DNA of 64,000 nt. It comes from JBMNCQ01 sp049366715 (GTDB lineage Bacteria; Bacillota; Peptococcia; Peptococcales; BICA1-8). The notes beneath the pieces are model-generated. The model was not told the DNA's origin. It searched no databases and was given only the letters and a program-made list of their open reading frames with translations. A program made the position numbers and the translations under genes. This document shows positions 55,085-63,886 of this stretch, in pieces (positions within the stretch are counted from its first letter, which is position 1; each line of letters opens with the position of its first letter). The DNA lies in the NCBI GenBank assembly GCA_049366715.1, contig JBMNCQ010000010.1:1-64000 (forward strand). The letters run 5' to 3'.

Positions 55085-56062
55085 TTACCCTAAAATTTTT
55101 TGCGAAATGTACTGGTGAGCACTTAGTGCATCAGTATCATGAAAAGCTCTTTGGAGCTCCTGGGTATCAAGATTCTCACTTATTTCCACCATTCTTTTGA
55201 CAGTAGCAATACTATATTCAACGGCTTTTATCTGATCCTCCCGCTTAGGACTCATATCAAAACCAAGCCAGCCCTGATAGTCACATTTTTTCAGATAATA
55301 AATAAACTCAAGGGTTTCCCAGAAATGATAAGTATTTACAATCAAGTCATCATCCCAATCGCGGGAATTATCATTTACGTGCACATGAAACAATTTCTCG
55401 TATCTGGCTAAGAGGGCCGCTGTATCGGCGGGATTTTCCCTGGCCATTAACGAATGTCCGAAATCCAGGGTTACCCCGGCATTTTCACAGGCAGCCTCCC
55501 GGGTAATTAATAAGGCTTTCCCCACCGTACTTACAGTTGACCTGATCCTGGGCTCGCGCAGCTTATATTCAAAAGAAAATTTTACGCGGGGATTCCCGCT
55601 AATAACCTGCTTAACCGAATCCATCAGCAGTTCCCACTGGGAAAAGTAATCAATCTGAAAGGGATAATCAAAGCCGTCTGCTCCGGGCCAGATATTGACC
55701 AGGGAAGCAGCAAAATATTCTGCCATCTCTCCAGCTTCTCTAATAATGTCTATGGCCTTTTGCCTGGTTTCAGGGACCGGGCTGATCAGAGCACCTTTTT
55801 TAAATTGCGGATCCCCGAATATCTCACAGTTAACAGCCGCAACCTGCAGGCCTGATTCTTCAATAATCTTTCGACACTCAGCGGCCGTGGATTTTGTAAA
55901 ATCGCCATTGTAGTGTATTTCCAGCCCGGCCAAGCCTTTAACTTTAGCCGCAGCCGCTACCTTTTGGGCAAAACTTCCGGCCTTTTGGTACCCTGACTCA
56001 CAAAATCTATCCAGGCAGGAACCAAAAGCCCATACCCCTACCGAATATTGATAATCCTTCAT
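55085..56062 (-). CDS. Xylose-isomerase-like TIM-barrel sugar isomerase/epimerase
   Basis: A 325-residue enzyme of the AP endonuclease 2 / sugar phosphate isomerase type. The metal-binding positions of the fold can be followed: Glu in GLEIHYN, Glu in FSFEYKLRE, Asp-x-x-His in TLDFGHS, and His in LFHVHVNDN. It should interconvert keto and aldo sugars or epimers. It lies 18 bp after the PLP enzyme gene. Confidence 0.88.
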   Translation of the reverse strand: MKDYQYSVGVWAFGSCLDRFCESGYQKAGSFAQKVAAAAKVKGLAGLEIHYNGDFTKSTAAECRKIIEESGLQVAAVNCEIFGDPQFKKGALISPVPETRQKAIDIIREAGEMAEYFAASLVNIWPGADGFDYPFQIDYFSQWELLMDSVKQVISGNPRVKFSFEYKLREPRIRSTVSTVGKALLITREAACENAGVTLDFGHSLMARENPADTAALLARYEKLFHVHVNDNSRDWDDDLIVNTYHFWETLEFIYYLKKCDYQGWLGFDMSPKREDQIKAVEYSIATVKRMVEISENLDTQELQRAFHDTDALSAHQYISQKILG

Positions 56063-56080
56063 TATTCTTAACCCCTCTCC

Positions 56081-57268
56081 TCAGATTTTTGCTAAGGCCT
56101 GTTCAATGTCCGCAATAATATCCGCGTGATTTTCGATTCCTACAGAAATCCTGATTAAGCCGTCGCTTATCCCGCCGGCCCTCCTGCTGGCCACAGGCAG
56201 GGATTTATGGGTCATGGAGGCAGGATGCTGGACAAGGGTTCCTACATCACCCAGGCTTACCGCCAGGGCAATCAGGTCCAGATTATCGCAAAAAGCCCGC
56301 CCTTTTTCCAAACCGCCTTTAACTTCAAAAGAAATTAAACCGCCAAAGCCCGCCATCTGTTTCCGGGCTAATTCATACTGGGGAAATGTCTTAAGACCGG
56401 GATAAACCAGGTTCTGTACTTTAGAATGCCCTTGAAGATACTCCGCAACTTTCAAGGCATTAAAATTATGTTTTTCCATGCGCAGCGGCAAAGTCTGAAG
56501 CCCCCGCCTGACCAGAAAGCAGATAAAAGGTGCGATCAAGCCGCCCAGTTTTGTAACGGCATCATGCAGCCCTTCTGTAATAAATTCTTCCGAACCGACT
56601 ACGGCTCCGGCAATACAATCTCCGTGCCCGCTCATATATTTCGTACAACTGTGAATAACAATATCGGCTCCCAGCTCCAGCGGTTTTTGAAAATAAGGGG
56701 TCATAAAGGTATTATCGACAATAAGCTGAATATGATGGGCTTTACATAACTCGGCAGTCTTGCCGATATCCGTCAGCTTCAAGGTTGGATTCGCAGGAGT
56801 TTCCAGATAAACAATTTTAGTCCGGGGTTTTAGCGCTGCTTGGATATTTTCGAGTTCAGACGTATCGGTATAAGTCACCTCTACCCCATACTTTGTAAAA
56901 ATTTTTCCAAACAAACCGTATGTCCCGCCATAAACAACATCACCGCAAATAACATGATCACCGGCATTTAATAAAGCGATACATGTTGCAGCGATGGCTG
57001 CCATCCCTGAAGCAAAAGCCTTACAGGCCGGTCCGCCCTCCAAAGCGGCAATTTTTTCTTCCAGCTGGTATTCGGTAGGACTGTGGTCCCTGCCGTAAAG
57101 ATAGCCGAAAGCTTCTCCGGAAAAAATCCGACCCGCTTCTTCCGTATCCTGATAAGTGTACGTCGATGTTTGATAGATAGGTGCCACTAATGCGCCTGTT
57201 TCCTTGCAGGGATCTGAGCCTGCATGAACAGCCTTTGTCGCAAAATGCCAGTTTCTTTGACCTTTCAT
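56081..57268 (-). CDS. PLP-dependent Cys/Met-metabolism lyase
   Basis: A 395-residue enzyme of the cystathionine gamma-synthase/lyase and methionine gamma-lyase family. The PLP Lys is in SCTKYMSGHGD. At the position where typical methionine gamma-lyases have Cys (YGCT), this one has YGGT, so it is closer to cystathionine lyases or an acetylhomoserine sulfhydrylase by that sign. It is unusual in a sugar operon. It may split a thiol or other group from a sulfur-containing substrate. 54 bp after the hydroxyacid dehydrogenase gene, the largest gap in the operon. Confidence 0.9.
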   Translation of the reverse strand: MKGQRNWHFATKAVHAGSDPCKETGALVAPIYQTSTYTYQDTEEAGRIFSGEAFGYLYGRDHSPTEYQLEEKIAALEGGPACKAFASGMAAIAATCIALLNAGDHVICGDVVYGGTYGLFGKIFTKYGVEVTYTDTSELENIQAALKPRTKIVYLETPANPTLKLTDIGKTAELCKAHHIQLIVDNTFMTPYFQKPLELGADIVIHSCTKYMSGHGDCIAGAVVGSEEFITEGLHDAVTKLGGLIAPFICFLVRRGLQTLPLRMEKHNFNALKVAEYLQGHSKVQNLVYPGLKTFPQYELARKQMAGFGGLISFEVKGGLEKGRAFCDNLDLIALAVSLGDVGTLVQHPASMTHKSLPVASRRAGGISDGLIRISVGIENHADIIADIEQALAKI

Positions 57269-57322
57269 AACGATATTTCCTCCTCATAATTCACTACGGA
57301 TTAGAACTCGCCCCTAGATTTT

Positions 57323-58354
57323 CTAATTATATCTGTATTGCAAATTTTCGCCCTTCAGGAACCTTTGCAATTCGTCAATTGTCATCAGAGTATGATTGGT
57401 AATAACCTCGTGAGAAGCTCCTCCCAAATGAGGGGTAATGACGACATTCTCCAGTTCCGCTATAAAGGGATGCTTTTTATGAAGCGGTTCACTGGCATAA
57501 ACGTCGAGAGCGGCTCCGGCAATTTCTTGCGTCTTTAAAGCTTGAATTAAAGCAGCTTCATTAACTATGGCTCCCCGGGAGGTATTGATGAAATAGCTCG
57601 TTTTTTTCATCATTTTAAACTCTTTAGCACCCATCATCCCCCTGGTCTCCGGCGTAACTTTACAGTGACAGCTGATAAAATCGGCTTCTTGCAGCAATTT
57701 GGCCAAGCTCACCTTTTCCCGAAAATCAGCCTCAATCTCCGTCTCCGGAACATAAGGGTCATACACATAGATCTGCATTCCAAAGGCCCGGGCCAGATGA
57801 GCTACCTTTCTGCCGATGGTTCCATAACCAATTAAACCTAAGATTTTATTTTTGAGCTGTACTCCTTTAAAGACTACATAAGGGCTTTCCTTATTAAGTG
57901 CCCAGGTAATATCTTCCTGAAGCCCCTGTTTGGTTTCCGTGCTGACTTTATCTGCCGCCAAAAACTTGCCGGCTTTCAGACTCTGATAAGCCATCGGAAT
58001 CTTTCTGGCAACATTCATGATTAAAGCCAGCGTGAACTCGGAAACACAATCGTCATTTCGCCCCGGTGTATAAACCACCGGGATCTTCCTGCTGTCGGCT
58101 GCGGCAATATCGATATTTACAGGATTACTCCTGGTGCAGATAATCAATTTTAAATCTTTACTTTTCTTGATTACTTCCCGGGTAATTTCATCATAACTGG
58201 TTATTAATATCTCCCGCCCCTGCATTAAATCTATTAATTCTTCTTCCCTCAGTTTCCGCTGCTCTTTTCCCCAGCCGGCTATCGTCAGTTCACAAAGCTG
58301 CGCTAAGCGGGGCAGGAAATTCTGATCTAATTCTGCAGTAACTAACGCTTTCAA
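57323..58354 (-). CDS. D-2-hydroxyacid dehydrogenase
   Basis: A 343-residue NAD-dependent enzyme of the phosphoglycerate dehydrogenase type. Cofactor motif GLIGYGTIGRKV (about 172-184) with Asp in VYDPY after the second strand (favours NAD). Catalytic Arg in INTSRG, Glu in ASEPL, and His in PHLGGAS are present. No ACT domain follows, so it is not a regulated serine-pathway enzyme. In this operon it may act on a sugar-derived hydroxy acid. 20 bp after the aldolase gene. Confidence 0.93.
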   Translation of the reverse strand: MKALVTAELDQNFLPRLAQLCELTIAGWGKEQRKLREEELIDLMQGREILITSYDEITREVIKKSKDLKLIICTRSNPVNIDIAAADSRKIPVVYTPGRNDDCVSEFTLALIMNVARKIPMAYQSLKAGKFLAADKVSTETKQGLQEDITWALNKESPYVVFKGVQLKNKILGLIGYGTIGRKVAHLARAFGMQIYVYDPYVPETEIEADFREKVSLAKLLQEADFISCHCKVTPETRGMMGAKEFKMMKKTSYFINTSRGAIVNEAALIQALKTQEIAGAALDVYASEPLHKKHPFIAELENVVITPHLGGASHEVITNHTLMTIDELQRFLKGENLQYRYN

Positions 58355-58374
58355 AATTTTTATCCTCCTTTCTC

Positions 58375-59022
58375 CTACTGCCGGTCATATACATTAGTAA
58401 AGTAATCCCGCATAAATGCCACATCTTCCTGCTTGAGAACTACAGGTTCGCCAACCGATCTGGCCAAAATATAAGATTCCAAGACTTTTTCCAAAACATG
58501 GCAGATTTTAAAAGCTCCCGGCAGATTTTCAGCAACACAGACTGCCCCGTGATTCGCCAGCAGTACTGCCATCACATTACCCAGGGTTTTTACACAATGA
58601 TCTGCCAGCTCCCGGCTTCCGGGTAAAGCATATTCCGCTGTTCTTATTTCACCTCCGATGATCTGTGCCATTTCATCAAAAACCGGCGGCACCGTAATAC
58701 GCAAAGCGGCTAAAGCGCTGGCATAAGTAGAGTGGGTATGAATAACGGCATTAACATCTGCTCTGGTTTGGTAAATTTTCAGGTGCAGCTCGGATTCAAT
58801 TGAAGGTCTGACTCCTGTTACTAAATTGCCTTTTAAATCTATTACACACATGCTTTCCGGAGTGATTAACTCATAATCGACACCACTGGGCGTGATTACC
58901 ATACACTTACCGTCTTCTGTCCGTATGCTGATATTGCCCCAGGTTCCTACCACCCAGCCATTTCTTAACATTTGTTTTCCGGCTTCAATAACTTGCAGCT
59001 TTTCTTCTGAATATTTTTCCAT
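58375..59022 (-). CDS. Class II (zinc) aldolase, fuculose-phosphate type
   Basis: A 215-residue enzyme of the FucA/AraD type which splits a ketose 1-phosphate into dihydroxyacetone phosphate and an aldehyde. Visible: GTWGNISIRT near the N-terminus, VIHTHSTYASALA with two zinc His, a catalytic Glu region (PPVFDEMAQ), and LLANHGAVC with another His. It follows the kinase gene by 11 bp and would use its product. Confidence 0.92.
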   Translation of the reverse strand: MEKYSEEKLQVIEAGKQMLRNGWVVGTWGNISIRTEDGKCMVITPSGVDYELITPESMCVIDLKGNLVTGVRPSIESELHLKIYQTRADVNAVIHTHSTYASALAALRITVPPVFDEMAQIIGGEIRTAEYALPGSRELADHCVKTLGNVMAVLLANHGAVCVAENLPGAFKICHVLEKVLESYILARSVGEPVVLKQEDVAFMRDYFTNVYDRQ

Positions 59023-59033
59023 TTTGATTCACC

Positions 59034-60566
59034 TCATTCAAAATTATTTTGCATGACTTCCCTTCTTAACTGCCATAACTCCCTATTGGTCTCTCTCAGA
59101 CCTCTGTATATTTGAAATAAGCTGTCATATAAGCGGGTATTTTTCTGGTCGGGGGCAAATTGTTTTTTTAGCTTGAAAGTACGACGGGCAGCTTCCTGTA
59201 AATTCACAAATATTCCTACTGCCGTACCGGCGGCAAGAGCTGCTCCTTTGGCGGCAAATTCACTGCCGGCACTTAATATTACCTCTTTGCCTGTACAATC
59301 TGAGATAAGCTGGGCCCAATAATGACTGCGGGAACCCCCTCCTCCTAAATAGATCTTGCCCGGGCCGCAAGCTTCCGCAAGACAGTCTTTGATGGAAAAA
59401 GCCACTCCCTCATAAACAGCTTTCAAGAGGTTGTATTTATTTAAACCGGCGGAAATTCCAAAAAACTGCGCACATGCATGGGGATCGTAAAAAGGTGCCC
59501 GTTCTCCCGCTAAGCTTATGTACGGATGATAAATGATCCCGCCGGAACCGGGAGGAATATCCCTGATTTTCTCTTCCAGAAGCCCGAAGAGCTCTTCGTC
59601 CCCGCTCCCTCTTTCCTTCCCCCATAAGTTTTCTACGGCCCAGTCTAAATTAAGGGTTCCGGCCATGGCGGCGATTACATTCAGGTATAACTTATCAATA
59701 CTGTGACATTCAAAACCGGACAGGCTGTTATCCCTTAAGTGGTAGCTGTCTGTGAGGACGGCATTACAACAAGTGGTACCAAGAATCGTACAACTGTCAC
59801 CGATACTAACAGTGCCGTTTCCCAGAGAAGTCGCTACAATATCCATCATCCCGGCAGCTACGGGAGTACCGGCTTTAAGTCCTGTCAGCTCACCTGCTGC
59901 TTTCGTAATATAACCTGCTAACTGATAAGATTTCTTAATAGGCGGGAATAATCGCAAACATTCTTTTATTTCTAAAATTTCTAACAATTCCGGAGATATT
60001 TTCTCATCAGCCAGATCCAGCAGGGAGGTAGAAGCATCAGTTACTTCTAAATAAGCCTCCCCGGTTAACTTAAACCGCAACCAGTCTTTGCAGAAAAAAC
60101 AGTAATCCGCCCTGCTGAGATTTTCCCGGCGGAATATCTGCAGCCATTTCAAGAGGACTGAGGCAGCACCGGGAAAAATATAGGAACCCGTAATATCTTT
60201 GATCCTTGTATTGATCTCCCCCTTATTTTTTAAGGCCGCTACGATCTCCCCGGCTCTGCCGTCGGACCATAAAATGGCAGGACCGCCGGGATTTCCTTTT
60301 TTATCAGCCAGCCAGCAGCCTTCGCCCTGTCCGGTGACACCGATTCCTTTTATTGCCCCGGGATTGATGCGATGATCCGTCAACATCCCCTTTATGGACG
60401 TAAAGCAATCCCGCCATAACTGATTCATATCCAGTTCGGACCAGTTGCCGTTTTTATGGATTATGGTATTTTTTTTAGCTGCCCGGCAGATTTCATTCCC
60501 CTGTAAATCAAATAGAACTATTTTTAGACTAGAAGTGCCGGCATCTATGCCCATTAAGTACCCCAA
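59034..60566 (-). CDS. FGGY-family carbohydrate kinase
   Basis: A 510-residue sugar kinase of the xylulokinase/LsrK/rhamnulokinase family. DAGTSSLKIVLFD (residues 7-19) binds phosphate, and GGGSRSHYWAQLISD near 405-420 is the family signature near the ATP site. It probably phosphorylates the ketose that enters the pathway. First enzyme gene of the operon, 16 bp after the regulator. Substrate cannot be fixed from sequence. Confidence 0.92.
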   Translation of the reverse strand: MGYLMGIDAGTSSLKIVLFDLQGNEICRAAKKNTIIHKNGNWSELDMNQLWRDCFTSIKGMLTDHRINPGAIKGIGVTGQGEGCWLADKKGNPGGPAILWSDGRAGEIVAALKNKGEINTRIKDITGSYIFPGAASVLLKWLQIFRRENLSRADYCFFCKDWLRFKLTGEAYLEVTDASTSLLDLADEKISPELLEILEIKECLRLFPPIKKSYQLAGYITKAAGELTGLKAGTPVAAGMMDIVATSLGNGTVSIGDSCTILGTTCCNAVLTDSYHLRDNSLSGFECHSIDKLYLNVIAAMAGTLNLDWAVENLWGKERGSGDEELFGLLEEKIRDIPPGSGGIIYHPYISLAGERAPFYDPHACAQFFGISAGLNKYNLLKAVYEGVAFSIKDCLAEACGPGKIYLGGGGSRSHYWAQLISDCTGKEVILSAGSEFAAKGAALAAGTAVGIFVNLQEAARRTFKLKKQFAPDQKNTRLYDSLFQIYRGLRETNRELWQLRREVMQNNFE

Positions 60567-60582
60567 AGTTATCCTCTCCCGG

Positions 60583-61533
60583 TTAACACTTTTTTAATAT
60601 CTCTTCACCTGTAACATTATCCGTTATCAATACATCTAGGTATTGACCTTTGAGCGCACCGAAGATCGCATCGGCTTTCTCTTCCCCGGCAGCCACGCCG
60701 ATGACCAGGTCAATATTTTGCAGATCAGCCATTTCCGGGCTCATAACTCGTGAGCTTATATGATCGGAGACTAAGTTCCCGTTAATATCATAATACCGGG
60801 AACAGATATCCCCTACGCAATTCGCTTCCCGTAATTCCCGCAAATCCGCACAGCTTAAATAGTTTTCTTTGAAAAGTGTCGAATCTTTACTTAGAGCACC
60901 AATCCCGACTAAAGCCACTTTACATTTTTTTATCAAATTAAAAATTTTCTTTATACTCTGGTCCGACTTCAGGGCTTCCTTGACTTTGGTATCCCTGACG
61001 ACGGCAGGAGCATACATCAAGTAGGGAGCTCCTTCAAACTTCCGGGCAATTATATTGGTGATTTCTTCAGCCTTGATGGATATATTTTTGAGATTTAGAC
61101 CGCCGACCATTTGGACAACGGAAACATTCCTTTTAGGTTCGGAAGCTAAATTGACGGCTACGGCAGAGAGCGTATTTCCCCAGGATACTCCCAGTACGCA
61201 ATTATCATCGACAACCTTGCTTAAATAGCCGGCACCTGCCATCCCCAGCTTTTCCAGCGTACTTTCACCTTGAACTCCGGGTACAATAAGAGCTTCCTGC
61301 AAACCAAATTCCTTTTCTAGTTTTCTTTCCAAGTCAATATGATAATTTTCATAACCATTTATTTTTATTTCTACAATACCTTCCTCAATTAAAGCTTTAA
61401 CAAGTCTATTCACCTTTTGTCTTGATATGGAAAGTTTCTGAGCGATCTCCCCCTGGGTCATACCCAAGCGGTAATAATAATAAGCTATTTTTACCAAAAT
61501 TCTTTTATCAGAATTGCCCATAAAATTAACCAA
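60583..61533 (-). CDS. SorC-family sugar-sensing regulator of the operon
   Basis: A 316-residue regulator. Residues 8-60 are the helix-turn-helix (MTQGEIAQKLSISRQKVNRL) and about 65-315 the sugar-phosphate binding domain of the SorC/DeoR type (GVSWGNTLSAVA; GIGALSKDSTLF). It is the first gene of the operon, so it likely controls its own promoter in response to a phosphorylated sugar made by the kinase. A GGAGAAAGG site precedes the ATG. Confidence 0.93.
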   Translation of the reverse strand: MVNFMGNSDKRILVKIAYYYYRLGMTQGEIAQKLSISRQKVNRLVKALIEEGIVEIKINGYENYHIDLERKLEKEFGLQEALIVPGVQGESTLEKLGMAGAGYLSKVVDDNCVLGVSWGNTLSAVAVNLASEPKRNVSVVQMVGGLNLKNISIKAEEITNIIARKFEGAPYLMYAPAVVRDTKVKEALKSDQSIKKIFNLIKKCKVALVGIGALSKDSTLFKENYLSCADLRELREANCVGDICSRYYDINGNLVSDHISSRVMSPEMADLQNIDLVIGVAAGEEKADAIFGALKGQYLDVLITDNVTGEEILKKC

Positions 61534-61640
61534 CCTTTCTCCTTTTGTTACAATTGCTCAATTATGTTACTTTTGTCACGCTTGTTGATTTTAATTATAT
61601 GCCAGGAAAATCCATTTTACAAGTCTTTAAAATATTTTTT
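61534..61640 (-). promoter_or_regulatory. Probable promoter/operator region of the SorC operon
   Basis: Read on the minus strand it holds two direct repeats with the core GTnACAAAAG (GTGACAAAAG and TGTAACAAAAG), about 22 bp apart, just before the ribosome binding site of the regulator gene. SorC proteins bind repeated half-sites, so these are candidates. -35 and -10 boxes are not clear. Confidence 0.45.
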
Positions 61641-61686
61641 AATAAAAAAAGAAACCGGCACAAATTATCTGCGGACCGGCTTCTTT
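61641..61686 (-). terminator. Orphan minus-strand terminator upstream of the SorC operon
   Basis: On the minus strand AAAGAAGCCGG pairs with CCGGTTTCTTT (one mismatch) and runs into more T. No intact gene is upstream on that strand, so it is either a leader attenuator of the operon or the end of a decayed gene. Confidence 0.6.
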
Positions 61687-61921
61687 CCAAATCCAGCTAG
61701 GCTTTCTAAGCTATCTTCCTGGGAAATATGAAATTTTATTAACGGCTGGTCCCTGATCATTTTGCTCTTCCTGGTTCCGGCATCAAACCTCTTTCGCGCT
61801 CAGCCGTCATCATTAAAACACAGGGGCAGGAAAATCCCGCCTGATTATTCTACATAAACTTCAACTTTCTCAAATTTTTCCTCACCGGTGACAATTGAAA
61901 AGATGGCACATTCATTATATT
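61687..61921. other. Intergenic region with a possible gene tail
   Basis: On the minus strand a 24-codon stretch just before a stop at about 61850 reads like the end of a protein (ECAIFSIVTGEEKFEKVEV), next to the orphan terminator. It has no start. Otherwise nothing could be supported. Confidence 0.35.
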
Positions 61922-61948
61922 ATGAACGCTTTACGTTCATGCTATAGT
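61922..61948 (+). promoter_or_regulatory. Inverted repeat and -10 before the XRE-AbrB gene
   Basis: ATGAACG and CGTTCAT (61922-61940) form a perfect 7-bp inverted repeat with a 5-nt gap, next to a TATAGT -10 (61943-61948). A related piece (CGAACATAATAT) follows at 61973-61984. A likely operator for the regulator encoded just downstream. Confidence 0.55.
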
Positions 61949-62041
61949 ATATGCAACCAAAACGAACATAATATGTGAGCAGTAGTTGGTTTTATGCCTT
62001 TAATTTTAGGTGTATTATTTCATTAGTGAGGTATGAAAAAT

Positions 62042-62509
62042 ATGAATAATTCTAAAAACAATATTGCCGCCAATCTGCGTCATCTGCGAACCCGTCACTG
62101 CTTGTCGCAAGAGGAAGTCGCCGAGCAAATTGGCGTTACACGGCAGGCCGTGGCAAAGTGGGAAACCGGAGGCTCCCTGCCTGATATTCTCAACTGTGAA
62201 GCGTTGGCCGATTTATTTGATGTATCCCTGAATGACTTGGTGCGTTATGACCCTGAACAGGTGGGTGTTCCTATCAGTCCTAAAAACAAACACATCTTTG
62301 GCACGGTAACCATAGGCGAAAGAGGACAAATCGTATTGCCTAAAAAGGCGCGGGATACGCTGAAACTTCAACCCGGCGATACGCTGGTGGTTCTGGGGGA
62401 TAGCGACCCGGCAACCGCCGGAATTGCATTGATAAGCAGCAATACTTTTCTGCGGATGACCGGTAAGGCTGTTGATGTTTTCTTCAAGGGTAAGGAGGAT
62501 AAAACATGA
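62042..62509 (+). CDS. XRE helix-turn-helix fused to an AbrB/SpoVT-type domain
   Basis: A 155-residue regulator from ATG 62042 (GTGAGGT 9 nt before it; the ATG at 62033 is too close). Residues 5-65 are an XRE-type DNA-binding domain (LSQEEVAEQIGVTRQAVAKW). Residues 85-125 read GTVTIGERGQIVLPKKARD, the swapped-hairpin AbrB/SpoVT motif. The two DNA-binding modules in one chain are uncommon. Its stop overlaps the ATPase start by 4 bp, so it belongs to the transporter operon and probably controls it. Confidence 0.88.
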   Translation: MNNSKNNIAANLRHLRTRHCLSQEEVAEQIGVTRQAVAKWETGGSLPDILNCEALADLFDVSLNDLVRYDPEQVGVPISPKNKHIFGTVTIGERGQIVLPKKARDTLKLQPGDTLVVLGDSDPATAGIALISSNTFLRMTGKAVDVFFKGKEDKT

Positions 62510-63252
62510 CTATATTATCCGTACAAGGGATAACAAAACATTATCCAAGTTTTACATTACGTGACATTACCTTTTCGCTGCCACAGGGCAGGATTATGGG
62601 GTTAATTGGAAAAAACGGCGCAGGAAAGACCACAACCTTAAAATCCATGCTAAATCTGGTGCGTCCGGACAGCGGGGAGATTGAAATGTTTGGCGGCAGC
62701 TTTATGGAAAATGAAGAAAGCTGCAAGCAAAACATCGGTGTAGTTTTAGGCGGGATTGATTTCTATAAGCACAAAAAGCTGGCTGTTATTACGACGGTCA
62801 CAAAGCGTTTTTACCGAAATTGGGACGAGGAAACCTATCAAAAGTATCTTAAGGCTTTTGCTCTCGACCCGCAAAAACGGGTAAAGGAACTTTCGTCCGG
62901 CATGAAAGTTAAATATATGTTAGCCCTTGCGTTATCCCATAATGCCAAGCTGTTGATTTTGGATGAACCCACAAGCGGGCTTGACCCGGTATCCCGCGAC
63001 GATTTGTTGGGATTGTTTCGACAACTTGTGAAAGGCGGGGAAAGAAGCATTCTTTTTTCAACCCATATTACATCTGATTTGGAAAAATGCGCCGACGATA
63101 TTACCTATATCAAGGATGGAAAATTATTGAAAAGCGCTGAAAAATCCGCCTTCATCCAGTCCTTTCAAAACCTGAAGGAGCCTGGTGAAAATGGACAACT
63201 GTCCTTAGAAGAGATCATGATACGCACTGAAAGGAGAAGCTATGATATTTAA
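62506..63252 (+). CDS. ABC transporter ATPase (YtrB-like)
   Basis: A 248-residue ATPase of the type found in GntR/YtrA-linked exporters. Walker A GKNGAGKTT, signature LSSGMKVKYMLA, Walker B LLILDEPTSGLDP, switch His in FSTHITSD. It overlaps the regulator gene by 4 bp and the permease gene by 11 bp. Relatives respond to cell-wall antibiotics, but the substrate here is unknown. Confidence 0.92.
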   Translation: MTILSVQGITKHYPSFTLRDITFSLPQGRIMGLIGKNGAGKTTTLKSMLNLVRPDSGEIEMFGGSFMENEESCKQNIGVVLGGIDFYKHKKLAVITTVTKRFYRNWDEETYQKYLKAFALDPQKRVKELSSGMKVKYMLALALSHNAKLLILDEPTSGLDPVSRDDLLGLFRQLVKGGERSILFSTHITSDLEKCADDITYIKDGKLLKSAEKSAFIQSFQNLKEPGENGQLSLEEIMIRTERRSYDI

Positions 63253-63886
63253 TCTGCTTTACAAGGAACTGCGTCTGGCCGCCCATCCCAATCTGTATAT
63301 TTTCACACTGCTTGGCGCGTTGGTTATTGTTCCGGCGTATCCATATGGCATGGTGTTCCTGTTCGGCTGCCTTGCGCCGTATCTTACTTTCATGTATGGC
63401 CGGGAAACAAACGATATTTACTATACCGCTCTGCTGCCGGTGAAAAAAAGGGATACCGTAAAAGCCAAATGCCTGCTTATGGTTTTGGCCCAGATGACAC
63501 AACTGCTTATTTCCTTGCCCTTTGCGGTACTGCGCGTTCATGTTTTGCCGAATGGCAATCCGGCCGGCATTGAGGCAAACGTGGCCTACTATGGCTTTGG
63601 GCTGATGATATATGCTCTCTTCAATGTGATTTTGCTGACACAGTTTTTCAAAACAGCCTATAAAGTGGACATGGCGTTCCTGCTGGCCATCATACCTGCT
63701 ACTATCGCAGTGATTATCATGGAGGTGCTCGTTCATTTTCCGGGGTTCGAGTGGCTCGACAGTGTTTCGCCGGCTATCATGTTTCAGCAATTGCCCATAC
63801 TGGCTGCCGGCGTAATCGTATATATTATCGGAATGCTGATTGCATATCGGGTTTCTGCAAAGCGTTTTGAGCAAGTTGATTTATAA
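63242..63886 (+). CDS. ABC-2 type permease (ABC2_membrane_5-like)
   Basis: A 214-residue membrane protein with about six helices. It begins IFNLLYKELRLAAHPNLYIF and has a YYTALLPVKKRDTVKAKCLL segment, both typical of the small permeases linked to YtrB-like ATPases. It is the last gene of the operon and the last complete gene of the window. Confidence 0.88.
   Translation: MIFNLLYKELRLAAHPNLYIFTLLGALVIVPAYPYGMVFLFGCLAPYLTFMYGRETNDIYYTALLPVKKRDTVKAKCLLMVLAQMTQLLISLPFAVLRVHVLPNGNPAGIEANVAYYGFGLMIYALFNVILLTQFFKTAYKVDMAFLLAIIPATIAVIIMEVLVHFPGFEWLDSVSPAIMFQQLPILAAGVIVYIIGMLIAYRVSAKRFEQVDL

Noticed and set aside
57269..57322. SAM or other riboswitch before the PLP lyase gene
   Set aside because: The gap is only 54 bp with no conserved riboswitch fold; the gene lies within an operon.
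63215..63874. A 219-codon minus-strand frame over the last permease gene
   Set aside because: It is rich in His, Gln and Asn, a typical antisense artefact, and lies fully over a well-supported permease that overlaps its own ATPase gene.
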